Numbered from the stretch's first letter, positions 1 to 6,396 are shown. The stretch is 10,843 bases of DNA from an uncultured Bacillus sp. (GCF_946478885.1 NZ_CAMLDX010000109.1:1-10843), one strand, 5' to 3'. Program-made: numbers and translations. The notes: generated from the sequence alone by a model not told the origin.

Positions 1-33
1 GAGAAAAAGCAAAGTTTTCTCTCTCTTTTTCTA
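1..33. terminator. Possible weak hairpin after ylaK, cut by the window edge
   Basis: Bases 1-7 (GAGAAAA) can pair with 15-21 (TTTTCTC) around a 7-base loop, with a pyrimidine-rich run on the plus side (22-30). It lies directly after the ylaK stop codon. The stem is short and A-T rich, and the minus-strand tail lies outside the window. It could be a weak bidirectional terminator or only low-complexity sequence. Confidence 0.25.
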
Positions 34-1359
34 TAGCAGATCAGCTGCCAGCTGGGCAATTCCTGAACGTTCTCCTTTAATCAGCTTTACATGACCTGAA
101 ATCTGCTGCTCCTTAAAGCTTTCGACCACATATGTAAGACCGTTGTTGTAAGCATCCAGATAGGGATGATCGATTTGTTCAGGGTCTCCCATCAGCACAA
201 TTTTACTTCCTTCCCCTACTCTTGTTAAAATCGTTTTTACTTCATGCTTGGTTAAATTCTGTGCTTCATCAATAATAATAAACTGATCTGGAATGCTTCT
301 TCCCCGGATATAAGTTAACGCCTCGACTTCAATCGATCCCATTCCGGCAAGAATGGCTTCCAATTCACCTGGTTTCTTGGCATTAAACAGGTATTCAAGA
401 TTATCATAAATTGGCTGCATCCAAGGCCTCAGCTTTTCCTCTTTTTCCCCCGGCAGAAACCCGAGATCTTTGCCAACCGGTACAATTGGACGGGCAACAA
501 GCAGTTTTTTATATTCTCCTAAGTCCTCTGTCTGCATTAATCCAGCTGCAAGGGCAAGAAGAGTTTTACCGGTACCTGCTTTTCCAATTAATGTGACCAA
601 CGGCAGATCCCGCCTTAACAGGAGCTCTACAGCCATTGTCTGTTGGACATTTCGCGGTCTGATCCCCCATAAATGATCATGATCGAAAATCAACTTTTTC
701 ACCTTTGATGCAGTTTTGTCTACCATCCCGACAGCAGAAGAAGATGAACCTAGAGCATCCTTCAGTAAGATGAATTGATTCGGATAAAACGGATGATTGG
801 CAATGTCTGTCAACGGTAATTCCCCTTTTTCATAAAAACGGTTCAATAACTCTGTCGCAATAAAGATATTGAGAAATCCCGTGTAAATCTGCTCGTTCTC
901 AACCACTCTATCACTTAAAAAATCCTCTGAGACTAACCCAATGGCATCTGCTTTTACTCTGACCAATGCGTCCTTACTGACTAATATCACCTGACGCCCA
1001 TTTTCTTTTGTTTTCTCCTCAAGCGAAAGATTCTTTGCCACAGCCAGAATTCTGTTATCATTGGTTTTTTCAATAAATATTTCCTGAAGCTGATGGAAGG
1101 AGCGATGATTCAATTCGATTCGTAAACCACCGCCATTTTCCAATGGAATTCTTTCATGCAGCTTTCCGTTTGCTCGTAAACCATCAATAATTCTAGATAC
1201 TTGGCGGGCATTTCTACCAATTTCATCCATATATCTTTTTTTGGAATCCACCTCTTCTAATACGACTGCTGGAATGACTACCTCATTATCCTCAAATGAG
1301 AAAATGGAATATGGATCTTGTAATAACACATTAGTATCTAAAACGTATATTTTACTCAA
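31..1359 (-). CDS. ylaK: PhoH-family ATPase with N-terminal PIN domain (YlaK)
   Basis: A 442-residue protein joining a PIN-type nuclease domain (about 1-150) to a PhoH P-loop ATPase domain (about 235-442). The PIN part shows VLDTN at 6-10 (Asp8), acidic residues near 35-38, Asp101 in NDNR, and SKD at 128-130. The ATPase part shows Walker A GKAGTGKT at 259-266 and Walker B IIIDEAQN at 361-368. PIN-PhoH proteins (mycobacterial PhoH2) are known to couple ATP-dependent RNA unwinding with RNA cleavage; the same role here is inferred from domain order. Start choice: an upstream in-frame start at 1404 would add 15 residues, but AGGAGG lies 7 bases before the TTG at 1359, and starting there gives MSKIYVLDTN, the normal beginning of a PIN domain. 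The result is the length I recall for B. subtilis YlaK. It is divergent from ylaJ, and no convincing promoter was found. Probably cytoplasmic. Confidence 0.95.
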   Translation of the reverse strand: MSKIYVLDTNVLLQDPYSIFSFEDNEVVIPAVVLEEVDSKKRYMDEIGRNARQVSRIIDGLRANGKLHERIPLENGGGLRIELNHRSFHQLQEIFIEKTNDNRILAVAKNLSLEEKTKENGRQVILVSKDALVRVKADAIGLVSEDFLSDRVVENEQIYTGFLNIFIATELLNRFYEKGELPLTDIANHPFYPNQFILLKDALGSSSSAVGMVDKTASKVKKLIFDHDHLWGIRPRNVQQTMAVELLLRRDLPLVTLIGKAGTGKTLLALAAGLMQTEDLGEYKKLLVARPIVPVGKDLGFLPGEKEEKLRPWMQPIYDNLEYLFNAKKPGELEAILAGMGSIEVEALTYIRGRSIPDQFIIIDEAQNLTKHEVKTILTRVGEGSKIVLMGDPEQIDHPYLDAYNNGLTYVVESFKEQQISGHVKLIKGERSGIAQLAADLL

Positions 1360-1404
1360 TCCGATGCCTCCTGCTCCTATGTGTTTTTTTACTGTGATTC
1401 GCAT

Positions 1405-1612
1405 ATCTTTCTTATTAGGCTAAAAAGGTTTGATACATGGTTTGCCATCTGTAAAGACACAGCTATTCGCAGTCAGTATTCCTTCGCAGGGTTTCAATGC
1501 TTCATGTCACGGAGCCTATAGTCATGATCAGTATTATTCTCAGGATGCCACTCTCCTTATTTTGAACACCACATTTGTTCGATTTGAACTTTGATAAAAT
1601 ATATGTTTTTTC
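1405..1612. other. Noncoding divergent spacer with an imperfect direct repeat
   Basis: This stretch separates ylaK (minus) from ylaJ (plus); with the ends added, the gene-free gap is about 370 bases. It holds an imperfect direct repeat: TCAGTATT followed by CCTTCGCAGG at 1473-1490, and TCAGTATT followed by ATTCTCAGG at 1528-1544. TCATG at 1502-1506 and CATGA at 1523-1527 form a small inverted repeat. No clear sigma-A promoter for ylaK and no reading frame with start and ribosome binding site was found. The content is more GC-rich than the neighbouring spacers, so it may hold an unrecognised regulatory or leader element. Confidence 0.4.
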
Positions 1613-1642
1613 GCATAAAGATAGAAGATCATTTGCACAATA
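1613..1642 (+). promoter_or_regulatory. Candidate forespore (sigma-G/sigma-F type) promoter of ylaJ
   Basis: GCATA at 1613-1617 and CACAATA at 1636-1642 are separated by 18 bases. This resembles the forespore sigma pattern (GHATR, about 18 bases, CATWMTA) with one mismatch in the -10. The predicted transcription start, near 1650, leaves a leader of about 77 nt. It fits a gene whose family is spore-associated. No good sigma-A pair was seen on this strand here. Confidence 0.42.
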
Positions 1643-1726
1643 ACAGTAATGATTTCAATATTTATTTCATCTATTTATCGGTTTTTTCGGGAATGCAAAA
1701 CCATATATTTTGGAGGTGTTTCATTT

Positions 1727-2311
1727 ATGAAAGCTTGTATCATGATTCTCTTAAGTCTCTTAGCCTTGAGTGCCTGCAACATAAAAGATGAAACAACAGA
1801 GAAAAATAAGCAGGTAATCGATGTGAAAAACAGCACCCTACAGGAAGTTGATAAAAAAACCGGACAAGAAATCTCAAAGCACTTGGTCAGCCTTGCAGTA
1901 AGCATGCCGAATGTTAATGATGCCACAGCAGTTGTTCTAGGAAAATATGCCATAGTCGGAATTGATGTTGACAATAATCTAGATCGCTCGGAAGTAGGCT
2001 CTATTAAATATTCTGTGGCTGAAAGTTTAAAGAAAGATCCTTATGGAGCAAGAGCAGTGGTGATTGCGGATCCCGATACAAACGCACGTTTAAAAGAAAT
2101 CTACGCTGATATACAAAACGGAAAGCCTGTACAGGGAATCATGAATGAATTAGCGGATATTTCCGGACGATTAATGCCGGAGATTCCAGCAGATATGGTA
2201 GAACCGGCTCCCGCCAATCATCCAACCGAAAAACCGAAAAAAACACTTAACGGTACAGAAAAGCAAAAGCTGGAACGACAGCAGGAAGAACAATCCAACC
2301 ATCGAAAGTGA
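1727..2311 (+). CDS. ylaJ: YhcN/YlaJ-family spore lipoprotein (YlaJ)
   Basis: A 194-residue lipoprotein precursor. The N-terminus has Lys2, a hydrophobic stretch (5-14) and the lipobox LSAC with Cys17 as the predicted lipidated residue, so the mature protein should be membrane-anchored. The region from about 38 to 155 matches my recollection of the sporulation YhcN/YlaJ domain, including the segment ending AVVIADPD. The C-terminus (from about 165) is a proline-, lysine- and glutamine-rich tail of low complexity. Start choice: a longer frame opens at 1649, but GGAGGTG at 1712-1718 sits 8 bases before the ATG at 1727, and only this start puts a signal peptide at the N-terminus. Family members are made in the forespore and affect spores or their outgrowth; the precise function is unknown. 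A sigma-G-like promoter lies upstream and a strong terminator downstream. Confidence 0.93.
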   Translation: MKACIMILLSLLALSACNIKDETTEKNKQVIDVKNSTLQEVDKKTGQEISKHLVSLAVSMPNVNDATAVVLGKYAIVGIDVDNNLDRSEVGSIKYSVAESLKKDPYGARAVVIADPDTNARLKEIYADIQNGKPVQGIMNELADISGRLMPEIPADMVEPAPANHPTEKPKKTLNGTEKQKLERQQEEQSNHRK

Positions 2312-2346
2312 AATTAAAAATAAGGCATAAAGAACAGTTGCGATTT

Positions 2347-2382
2347 AAAAAGCTTAGTCATGAGATGTGACTAAGCTTTTTT
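2347..2382. terminator. Bidirectional terminator between ylaJ and the convergent flavin-barrel gene
   Basis: Stem AAAAAGCTTAGTCA (2347-2360) pairs perfectly with 2368-2381 over 14 bp around the loop TGAGATG. It ends in T runs on both strands. The TAG stop codon of the minus-strand gene (2373-2371) lies within the stem, so that gene's last codons form part of its own terminator. Confidence 0.87.
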
Positions 2383-2826
2383 CATTGCTTCCATTACTTG
2401 GCTATCCAGTTTTTTCGCAGCCTTTAAATCATATGTCTTGTCATATTGAGGCAATACGGAGATTTTTGACCCATAGAACATCACATCTCTTACCTCATGA
2501 ATGTCTAATTGTATTAACGCCAGTTTTAATGGAATATTCTCCATTTTCTCCTGGATTATGTTAGCATCACCGCTGATGGAATACGTTGATTCATTCGCTA
2601 TCACGTTTAGGACTGCTTTGGAATTATGCTTAACATTCTGTACAATACGCGAGCGGTTATCAACCGCAAAAAGAATGGTATGCTCATTTTTGGCATATAC
2701 CCAAGAAATAGCACTGACATTTGGAGCTCCTGTTTCATAATCAATCGTTGAAAGAAGAACAAATCGTTCCTGTTGTAAAAAATCAACTAATGGCTGCAAT
2801 AATTTTGGTTCAACTTGATTCACCAT
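2371..2826 (-). CDS. Pyridoxamine 5'-phosphate oxidase-family (FMN-binding split barrel) protein
   Basis: A 151-residue single-domain protein. The pattern fits the flavin-binding split beta-barrel fold: an N-terminal helix (about 6-20), then strands FVLLSTID (22-29), a G-P-N-x-S-A-I-S-W turn (33-42), ILFAVDNRSRIVQNVKHN (51-68) and AVLNVI (71-76). The R-x-x-x-N-V segment at 60-65 is typical of the family region that contacts FMN phosphate. It lacks the longer C-terminal part of true PdxH, so assignment to vitamin B6 synthesis is not justified; the substrate is unknown. AAGGGGGC lies 6 bases before the ATG at 2826. A good sigma-A promoter lies upstream, and the gene is a single unit. I do not recall it between ylaI and ylaJ in B. 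subtilis, so it is an addition relative to that order. Confidence 0.9.
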   Translation of the reverse strand: MVNQVEPKLLQPLVDFLQQERFVLLSTIDYETGAPNVSAISWVYAKNEHTILFAVDNRSRIVQNVKHNSKAVLNVIANESTYSISGDANIIQEKMENIPLKLALIQLDIHEVRDVMFYGSKISVLPQYDKTYDLKAAKKLDSQVMEAMKKA

Positions 2827-2852
2827 TATTTAGCCCCCTTTTTCATATTTTC

Positions 2853-2881
2853 ATCTTATTATGAAAACTTTTTCCTTTCAA
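2853..2881 (-). promoter_or_regulatory. Sigma-A promoter of the flavin-barrel gene
   Basis: On the minus strand TTGAAA (2881-2876) and TAAGAT (2858-2853) are separated by exactly 17 bases. The predicted start is near 2846, giving a leader of about 20 nt before the ATG at 2826. Confidence 0.6.
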
Positions 2882-2934
2882 CTATTTTGACAGGTGAATG
2901 AATGCAATGTAATATGACTACAGCAAGGTTGAAT

Positions 2935-2991
2935 TCGAAACTATTATAAACATATTATATAATAAACATACAGCCCTTATAGCAGGCTGTA
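2935..2991 (+). promoter_or_regulatory. Sigma-A promoter of ylaI with a 5'-end stem-loop
   Basis: TCGAAA (2935-2940), 17 bases, then TATAAT (2958-2963). TTGAAT at 2929-2934 with TATTAT at 2953-2958 (18-base spacer) is an overlapping alternative. Just downstream TACAGCC (2969-2975) pairs with GGCTGTA (2985-2991) around a 9-base loop. This would place a 7-bp hairpin at the very 5' end of the ylaI message, where such stems often stabilise mRNA. The loop is not followed by a T run, so it is not a terminator. Confidence 0.5.
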
Positions 2992-3030
2992 AAATCATTC
3001 AAGATCGAGTATTAGATATAGAGGTGCATT

Positions 3031-3234
3031 ATGAGAGTTAAATGTGTGATTTGCGATAAAATTGAATCCATTGATGATGATTCCATTCAGGCTAAGCGGC
3101 TACGCAACAGACCTATATACACGTATATGTGCAAAATATGTTCTGAGCGAATTTCCGAAAGAACTCAAAAACGCATAGCTTCCGGAAACTTTCATCTGTA
3201 CAAAAGCAAAAAAAATCCAGATGACTGGGATTAA
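3031..3234 (+). CDS. ylaI: YlaI family (DUF2197) small zinc-ribbon-like protein
   Basis: A 67-residue, basic, soluble protein. Two CxxC pairs, C5-V-I-C8 and C34-K-I-C37, are spaced like a treble-clef or zinc-ribbon metal site, so zinc binding is inferred. The linker (9-33) begins acidic (IDDDS) and turns basic (AKRLRNR), and the tail ends KKNPDDWD. The overall sequence matches what I recall of B. subtilis YlaI, which has no assigned function. GAGGTG at 3021-3026 precedes the ATG with short spacing. The gene has its own promoter upstream and is followed within a few bases by a large structured element. It is convergent with the 95-residue gene. Confidence 0.9.
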   Translation: MRVKCVICDKIESIDDDSIQAKRLRNRPIYTYMCKICSERISERTQKRIASGNFHLYKSKKNPDDWD

Positions 3235-3236
3235 TT

Positions 3237-3381
3237 AAAAAAACGCTGGAGCCCTGCCCAGTGACGAGGTTATCTGGGTGGTGCTGTCAATGGCAGCCGC
3301 CAATCGGTCACTGGGTATAAGAATTTTCTGGGCACAGATAAATTGCAAAGGCCCGATATCTTATGCCCAACAGCCTTTTTT
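3237..3381. other. Highly structured 145-nt convergent intergenic element (bidirectional terminator, ncRNA or small repeat)
   Basis: It fills the gap between ylaI and the convergent 95-residue gene. A closing stem joins 3238-3243 plus GCTG (3245-3248) to CAGC (3371-3374) plus TTTTTT (3376-3381), with one C-C mismatch. Inside, CCCAGTGAC (3257-3265) pairs perfectly with GTCACTGGG (3307-3315), enclosing GCTGTC/GGCAGC (3283-3288/3292-3297). TGGGTATAAGA (3312-3322) pairs with TCTTATGCCCA (3359-3369) over 11 bp with one G-T pair, and shares bases 3312-3315 with the previous stem, so the two compete. GGGC/GCCC (3330-3333/3351-3354) is nested, and TTATCTG/CAGATAA (3270-3276/3335-3341) would cross them. 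The run of 7 A at the left and 6 T at the right would give U runs on both strands. GC is 37 of 60 in 3241-3300, well above the flanks. No reading frame is apparent. I do not recognise a known RNA family. Confidence 0.55.
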
Positions 3382-3667
3382 ATTCGGAATAAATATTATA
3401 TCTGTCAGGCGCTTCATTAATTTGGTTGATCATCACTTCAATTAAATCCCGGGGGAAACGCATGTTTTCTTGTTTTCCTGTTTTAATGAACGATACATGA
3501 TACATGGTTTCATCCTTGCCCACCTCGATGTTGGATAAAGCATGATCCGTTTCCAGTATGGAAAAAAACATTTTTTCAGTTTCCACAGCAGCTGTATCCG
3601 CTGGTCTTGCATCACTTACCACTTTAATGGTCAACCAATTATAGACAGCATCTTGTAATGATTCCAT
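3380..3667 (-). CDS. Conserved hypothetical protein, 95 residues, downstream of ylaH
   Basis: A small acidic soluble protein with no signal peptide or membrane segment. It starts with an amphipathic helix (MESLQDAVYNWLTIKVV), has a middle helix (about 23-41) and a strand-like part (about 42-68), and ends with a helix (73-86) and NIYSE. I recall similar proteins in this position in other Bacillaceae but no named function or domain. The ATG at 3667 follows AAGGGGGA with good spacing. It begins 38 bases after the ylaH stop, with no terminator between, so it is probably the second gene of a ylaH transcript. Its TAA stop sits inside the T run that bounds the structured element downstream. It is a real gene by spacing, ribosome binding site and codon use; the role is unknown. 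Confidence 0.87.
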   Translation of the reverse strand: MESLQDAVYNWLTIKVVSDARPADTAAVETEKMFFSILETDHALSNIEVGKDETMYHVSFIKTGKQENMRFPRDLIEVMINQINEAPDRYNIYSE

Positions 3668-3705
3668 AATATCCCCCTTATTCCCTTTGTTGAAAGCATA
3701 CCTGC

Positions 3706-4008
3706 TTATGCTGATTTTTTATGCCAGTTTAAACGGATCTTATAGATCACCAAGATTAAAACAGCCACTACCAAACCTTCAGCGATTGGAAGAAAAATTC
3801 CTAAAAAGGTTAAAAATGTACAGCCAAAAAATAAAAAGATATAAATAATCATTGATTTCAATAAAGGTAATTTCTGTGCAAAGCCAAGTTTATAAACAAT
3901 AACACTTAAAGTCAGGATCGTGATAAACAATAGCCACATGCCGAGATCCGTATTCTCATTTACTTTAAATAAAGCGGCAAAAAAAGACAGTCTTTCTGTA
4001 ATGTCCAT
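3706..4008 (-). CDS. ylaH: YlaH-like small integral membrane protein
   Basis: A 100-residue membrane protein with three predicted transmembrane segments at about 23-41, 51-71 and 75-91. A short amphipathic N-terminus (1-20) precedes them and a basic tail (RLNWHKKSA) follows, which should face the cytoplasm. The sequence and its place next to typA fit the YlaH family of Bacillaceae, whose function is not established. The ATG at 4008 has an AT-spaced G-rich site (GGGGGAAAG) upstream. A clear sigma-A promoter lies 35 bases before the start and the typA terminator lies above that, so expression is separate from typA. The 95-residue gene follows after 38 bases. Confidence 0.9.
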   Translation of the reverse strand: MDITERLSFFAALFKVNENTDLGMWLLFITILTLSVIVYKLGFAQKLPLLKSMIIYIFLFFGCTFLTFLGIFLPIAEGLVVAVLILVIYKIRLNWHKKSA

Positions 4009-4042
4009 TATAGTCTTTCCCCCATTTCCCTATCTAAAATCC

Positions 4043-4071
4043 ACTATACTATGTATAACTCATTCAATCAA
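4043..4071 (-). promoter_or_regulatory. Sigma-A promoter of the ylaH unit
   Basis: TTGATT (4071-4066), a 17-base spacer and TATAGT (4048-4043) on the minus strand. The predicted start, near 4036, leaves a leader of about 28 nt. It lies between the typA terminator and ylaH, which supports independent transcription. Confidence 0.7.
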
Positions 4072-4101
4072 ATAATCTTATTAAACAATAGTATTCGCAA
4101 C

Positions 4102-4129
4102 AAAAGGGAGACTTCTCCGTCTCCCTTTT
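4102..4129 (-). terminator. typA intrinsic terminator
   Basis: AAAAGGGAGAC (4102-4112) and GTCTCCCTTTT (4119-4129) form a perfect 11-bp stem with a 6-base loop, starting 8 bases after the typA stop. Read on the minus strand it ends in TTTTG. Confidence 0.9.
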
Positions 4130-4136
4130 AAGATAT

Positions 4137-5975
4137 TCATGCTAATTCAGCAGACTTTTTCTTCTTCTCTGCCTTCTCCCGCTCACTCTTATTCAAGATC
4201 TTCTTCCGCAAACGAATGGATTTTGGCGTTACCTCACAATACTCATCTTCATTCAAATATTCCAGCGATTCTTCCAAGGTTAAAATGCGCGGTTTCTTAA
4301 TCGTAGCTGTCTGGTCTTTGGTAGCAGAACGAACATTGGTTTGTTGTTTCGTCTTCGTAATATTGACAGCCAAATCATTTTCCCTTGTATGTTCGCCCAC
4401 TATCATACCTTCATAAATCTCTGTACCAGGATCCACAAAAATAATACCGCGGTCTTCTACCTGCATAATTCCGTATGTCGAGGCTTTTCCATTTTCCATT
4501 GAAACAAGTACGCCTTGGCGTCTTCCGCCAACCTGGCCTTGCTGCATCGGCTGATAACTGTCAAAGCTATGGTTGATAATCCCGAAGCCTCGTGTCAATG
4601 TAAGAAATTCTGTTGTATAACCAATCAAGCCTCTGGCCGGTACATTAAAAATCAAACGCACCTGACCATTCCCGTTATTAATCATATCAAGCAGTTCGCC
4701 TTTACGGAATCCCATTGACTCCATAACAGCACCTGTATGTTCTTCAGGGATATCAATTTGTACTCGTTCAACAGGTTCACAACGTACTCCATCAATCACC
4801 TTTACAATAACTTCCGGTTTCGATACCTGCAGTTCATAGCCCTCACGACGCATATTTTCAATCAGGATGGATAAATGCAGTTCACCTCGACCTGACACGA
4901 TCCATGCATCCGGCGAATCTGTATTGTCTACACGAAGGCTGACATCTGTATGAAGCTGTTCACGCAGTCTTTCCTCAATTTTTCTGGAGGTCACATATTT
5001 ACCCTCACGACCGGCAAATGGACTGTTGTTCACGACAAACTCCATTTGCAAAGTCGGCTCATCAATTCTTAATAAAGGAAGCGCCTCTTGATGCTCTATT
5101 GGACAAACCGTTTCTCCCACGTTAATATCTTCCATCCCGGAAACTGCTACTAAATCCCCGGCAAAGGCTTCTTCAATTTCAAGGCGTTTCAAGCCAAAGA
5201 AACCCATTAACTTTGTAACCCTGAAGTTTTTTACGGTTCCATCAAGCTTCATAAGTGCTACTTGCTGACCAACCTTCATAGTACCACGGAAAATACGACC
5301 GATCCCGATTCTCCCTACAAATTCGTTATAGTCTAACAATGCTACTTGGAATTGAAGGGGTTCATCTCGATTATCCTGCGGCGCCGGTATATGATCTAAA
5401 ATTGTCTCATATAATGACTGCATGTTGTCATCTTGTTTCTCTGGATTCACGCTGGCCGTTCCATTAATTGCTGAAGCATAAATCACTGGAAAATCAAGTT
5501 GGTCTTCTTCTGCTCCTAACTCAATAAATAAATCCAAAACCTCATCAATAACTTCTAAAGGTCGGGCAAAGTCACGGTCTATTTTGTTGACGACTACGAT
5601 CGGCGTTAAATGTTGCTCTAATGCCTTCTTTAGTACAAATCGTGTCTGTGGCATACAGCCTTCATAAGCATCCACCACTAACAGAACACCATCCACCATT
5701 TTCATGATGCGTTCCACTTCACCGCCAAAATCAGCATGTCCCGGTGTATCAAGAATATTAATTTTAGTATCCTTATACTGGATTGCTGTATTCTTCGCTA
5801 AAATAGTAATTCCGCGTTCTCTTTCAATATCATTTGAATCCATGGCCCGTTCTTCCACATACTCATTTGATCGAAAGGTGCCCGCTTGTTTTAAAAGTTG
5901 ATCGACCAGTGTTGTTTTCCCATGGTCAACGTGAGCAATGATCGCAATGTTACGAATATCGTTTCTGGTTTTCAA
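4137..5975 (-). CDS. typA: Translational GTPase TypA/BipA (YlaG)
   Basis: A 612-residue EF-G-like GTPase of full family length. GTP-binding motifs: G1 AHVDHGKTT at 14-22, G2 with RGIT at 54-57, G3 DTPGH at 76-80, G4 NKID at 130-133, G5 SAI at 168-170. Then follow a beta-barrel domain (about 200-300), EF-G III- and V-like domains, and the TypA-specific C-terminal region ending in a lysine-rich tail (585-612). The family binds the 70S ribosome at the EF-G site, helps 50S assembly and supports growth in cold or stress. The start is TTG at 5975, with AGGAGG (5988-5983) 7 bases upstream; no nearer ATG gives the conserved N-terminus. It is divergent from ylaF, with the two promoters overlapping, and has an 11-bp terminator downstream. 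Confidence 0.98.
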   Translation of the reverse strand: MKTRNDIRNIAIIAHVDHGKTTLVDQLLKQAGTFRSNEYVEERAMDSNDIERERGITILAKNTAIQYKDTKINILDTPGHADFGGEVERIMKMVDGVLLVVDAYEGCMPQTRFVLKKALEQHLTPIVVVNKIDRDFARPLEVIDEVLDLFIELGAEEDQLDFPVIYASAINGTASVNPEKQDDNMQSLYETILDHIPAPQDNRDEPLQFQVALLDYNEFVGRIGIGRIFRGTMKVGQQVALMKLDGTVKNFRVTKLMGFFGLKRLEIEEAFAGDLVAVSGMEDINVGETVCPIEHQEALPLLRIDEPTLQMEFVVNNSPFAGREGKYVTSRKIEERLREQLHTDVSLRVDNTDSPDAWIVSGRGELHLSILIENMRREGYELQVSKPEVIVKVIDGVRCEPVERVQIDIPEEHTGAVMESMGFRKGELLDMINNGNGQVRLIFNVPARGLIGYTTEFLTLTRGFGIINHSFDSYQPMQQGQVGGRRQGVLVSMENGKASTYGIMQVEDRGIIFVDPGTEIYEGMIVGEHTRENDLAVNITKTKQQTNVRSATKDQTATIKKPRILTLEESLEYLNEDEYCEVTPKSIRLRKKILNKSEREKAEKKKKSAELA

Positions 5976-6069
5976 AAAATTTCCTCCTAGCTGTAATAAC
6001 TAAAACTAATTCTATCGATAAAAGGGCTTTTCTAAGAATCCCTTGAATGATCCAAAACATAACTGAAAT

Positions 6070-6098
6070 ATTATATCACAGTTAATATAGAAAACTAA
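6070..6098 (-). promoter_or_regulatory. Extended -10 promoter of typA
   Basis: TGATATAAT gives a perfect TATAAT (6075-6070) with the extended TGn element; the -35 TTAGTT (6098-6093) is weak at 17 bases. The start near 6063 gives a leader of about 88 nt. That leader contains a small AAGGG/CCCTT hairpin around 6024-6045, too weak to call a terminator. Confidence 0.55.
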
Positions 6099-6116
6099 AA
6101 CTTTTTTGTGTAGAAT
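6088..6116 (+). promoter_or_regulatory. Candidate promoter of ylaF
   Basis: TAGAAA (6088-6093), 17 bases, TAGAAT (6111-6116). Each hexamer is a partial match. It faces away from the typA promoter and its -35 touches the typA -35, so the two polymerase sites would overlap. Confidence 0.35.
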
Positions 6117-6171
6117 ATAGATAGTAAAAGAAGAAATTTTCAAACTTGTATCTTTTAGGAGCAGAATATAT

Positions 6172-6357
6172 ATGAAGAAAATTCAATGGATATTTTTATT
6201 ATTGGCGTTTGCCGCTGCTGCATGTATGGTTGGATTTGGTATGTCTATAGCGGCAGAAAGTCTGAGTGGAAGCATTATTTCCCTTATTTTACTCATCACT
6301 GTCATAGGATTCGGATTTATGAAAAAGAAAAAAAAGAGGGAGAACGGGACTCTTTAA
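6172..6357 (+). CDS. ylaF: YlaF family small membrane protein
   Basis: A 61-residue protein with two hydrophobic segments (about 5-27 and 33-50) separated by a short AESLSG turn, then a basic tail KKKKKREN that should remain cytoplasmic. It fits YlaF, the small membrane protein encoded divergently from typA in Bacillus; no function is established. TTTTAGGAG (6153-6161) precedes the ATG by about 10 bases. The last codons do double duty: the A-rich lysine codons and the following bases form the T tract and half of the stem of the opposing suhB/yktC terminator, which may explain the poly-lysine end. An overlapping second frame here is a shadow. Confidence 0.88.
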   Translation: MKKIQWIFLLLAFAAAACMVGFGMSIAAESLSGSIISLILLITVIGFGFMKKKKKRENGTL

Positions 6358-6368
6358 CCGTTCTCCCT
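6321..6368 (-). terminator. Terminator of the inositol monophosphatase gene, overlapping the ylaF 3' end
   Basis: GGGAGAACGG (6338-6347) pairs perfectly with CCGTTCTCCC (6358-6367); an outer A-T pair (6337/6368) can be added. On the minus strand the hairpin is followed by TCTTTTTTTTC. The plus-strand tail is only TTGTTTG, so it should be strongest for the minus-strand gene. The ylaF TAA stop (6355-6357) lies in the loop. Confidence 0.86.
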
Positions 6369-6396
6369 TGTTTGACTATATTTGCCACCAGCAAAA

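Noticed and set aside
411..676. Two plus-strand frames opposite ylaK
   Set aside because: Both lie across the conserved ATPase-domain region in antisense; no start signals.
1428..1505. Short minus-strand reading with several cysteines ending near 1422
   Set aside because: No start codon with ribosome binding site, preceded closely by a stop, and only about 25 codons long.
1405..1560. Fragments resembling TPP or SAM riboswitch boxes on the minus strand (a CTGAGA and a GAAACCC)
   Set aside because: The order and spacing of conserved boxes do not fit either class; short words like these occur by chance.
1675..1974. 99-codon minus-strand frame opposite ylaJ
   Set aside because: It lies antisense within a well-supported lipoprotein gene, has no ribosome binding site, and its reading resembles an antisense shadow.
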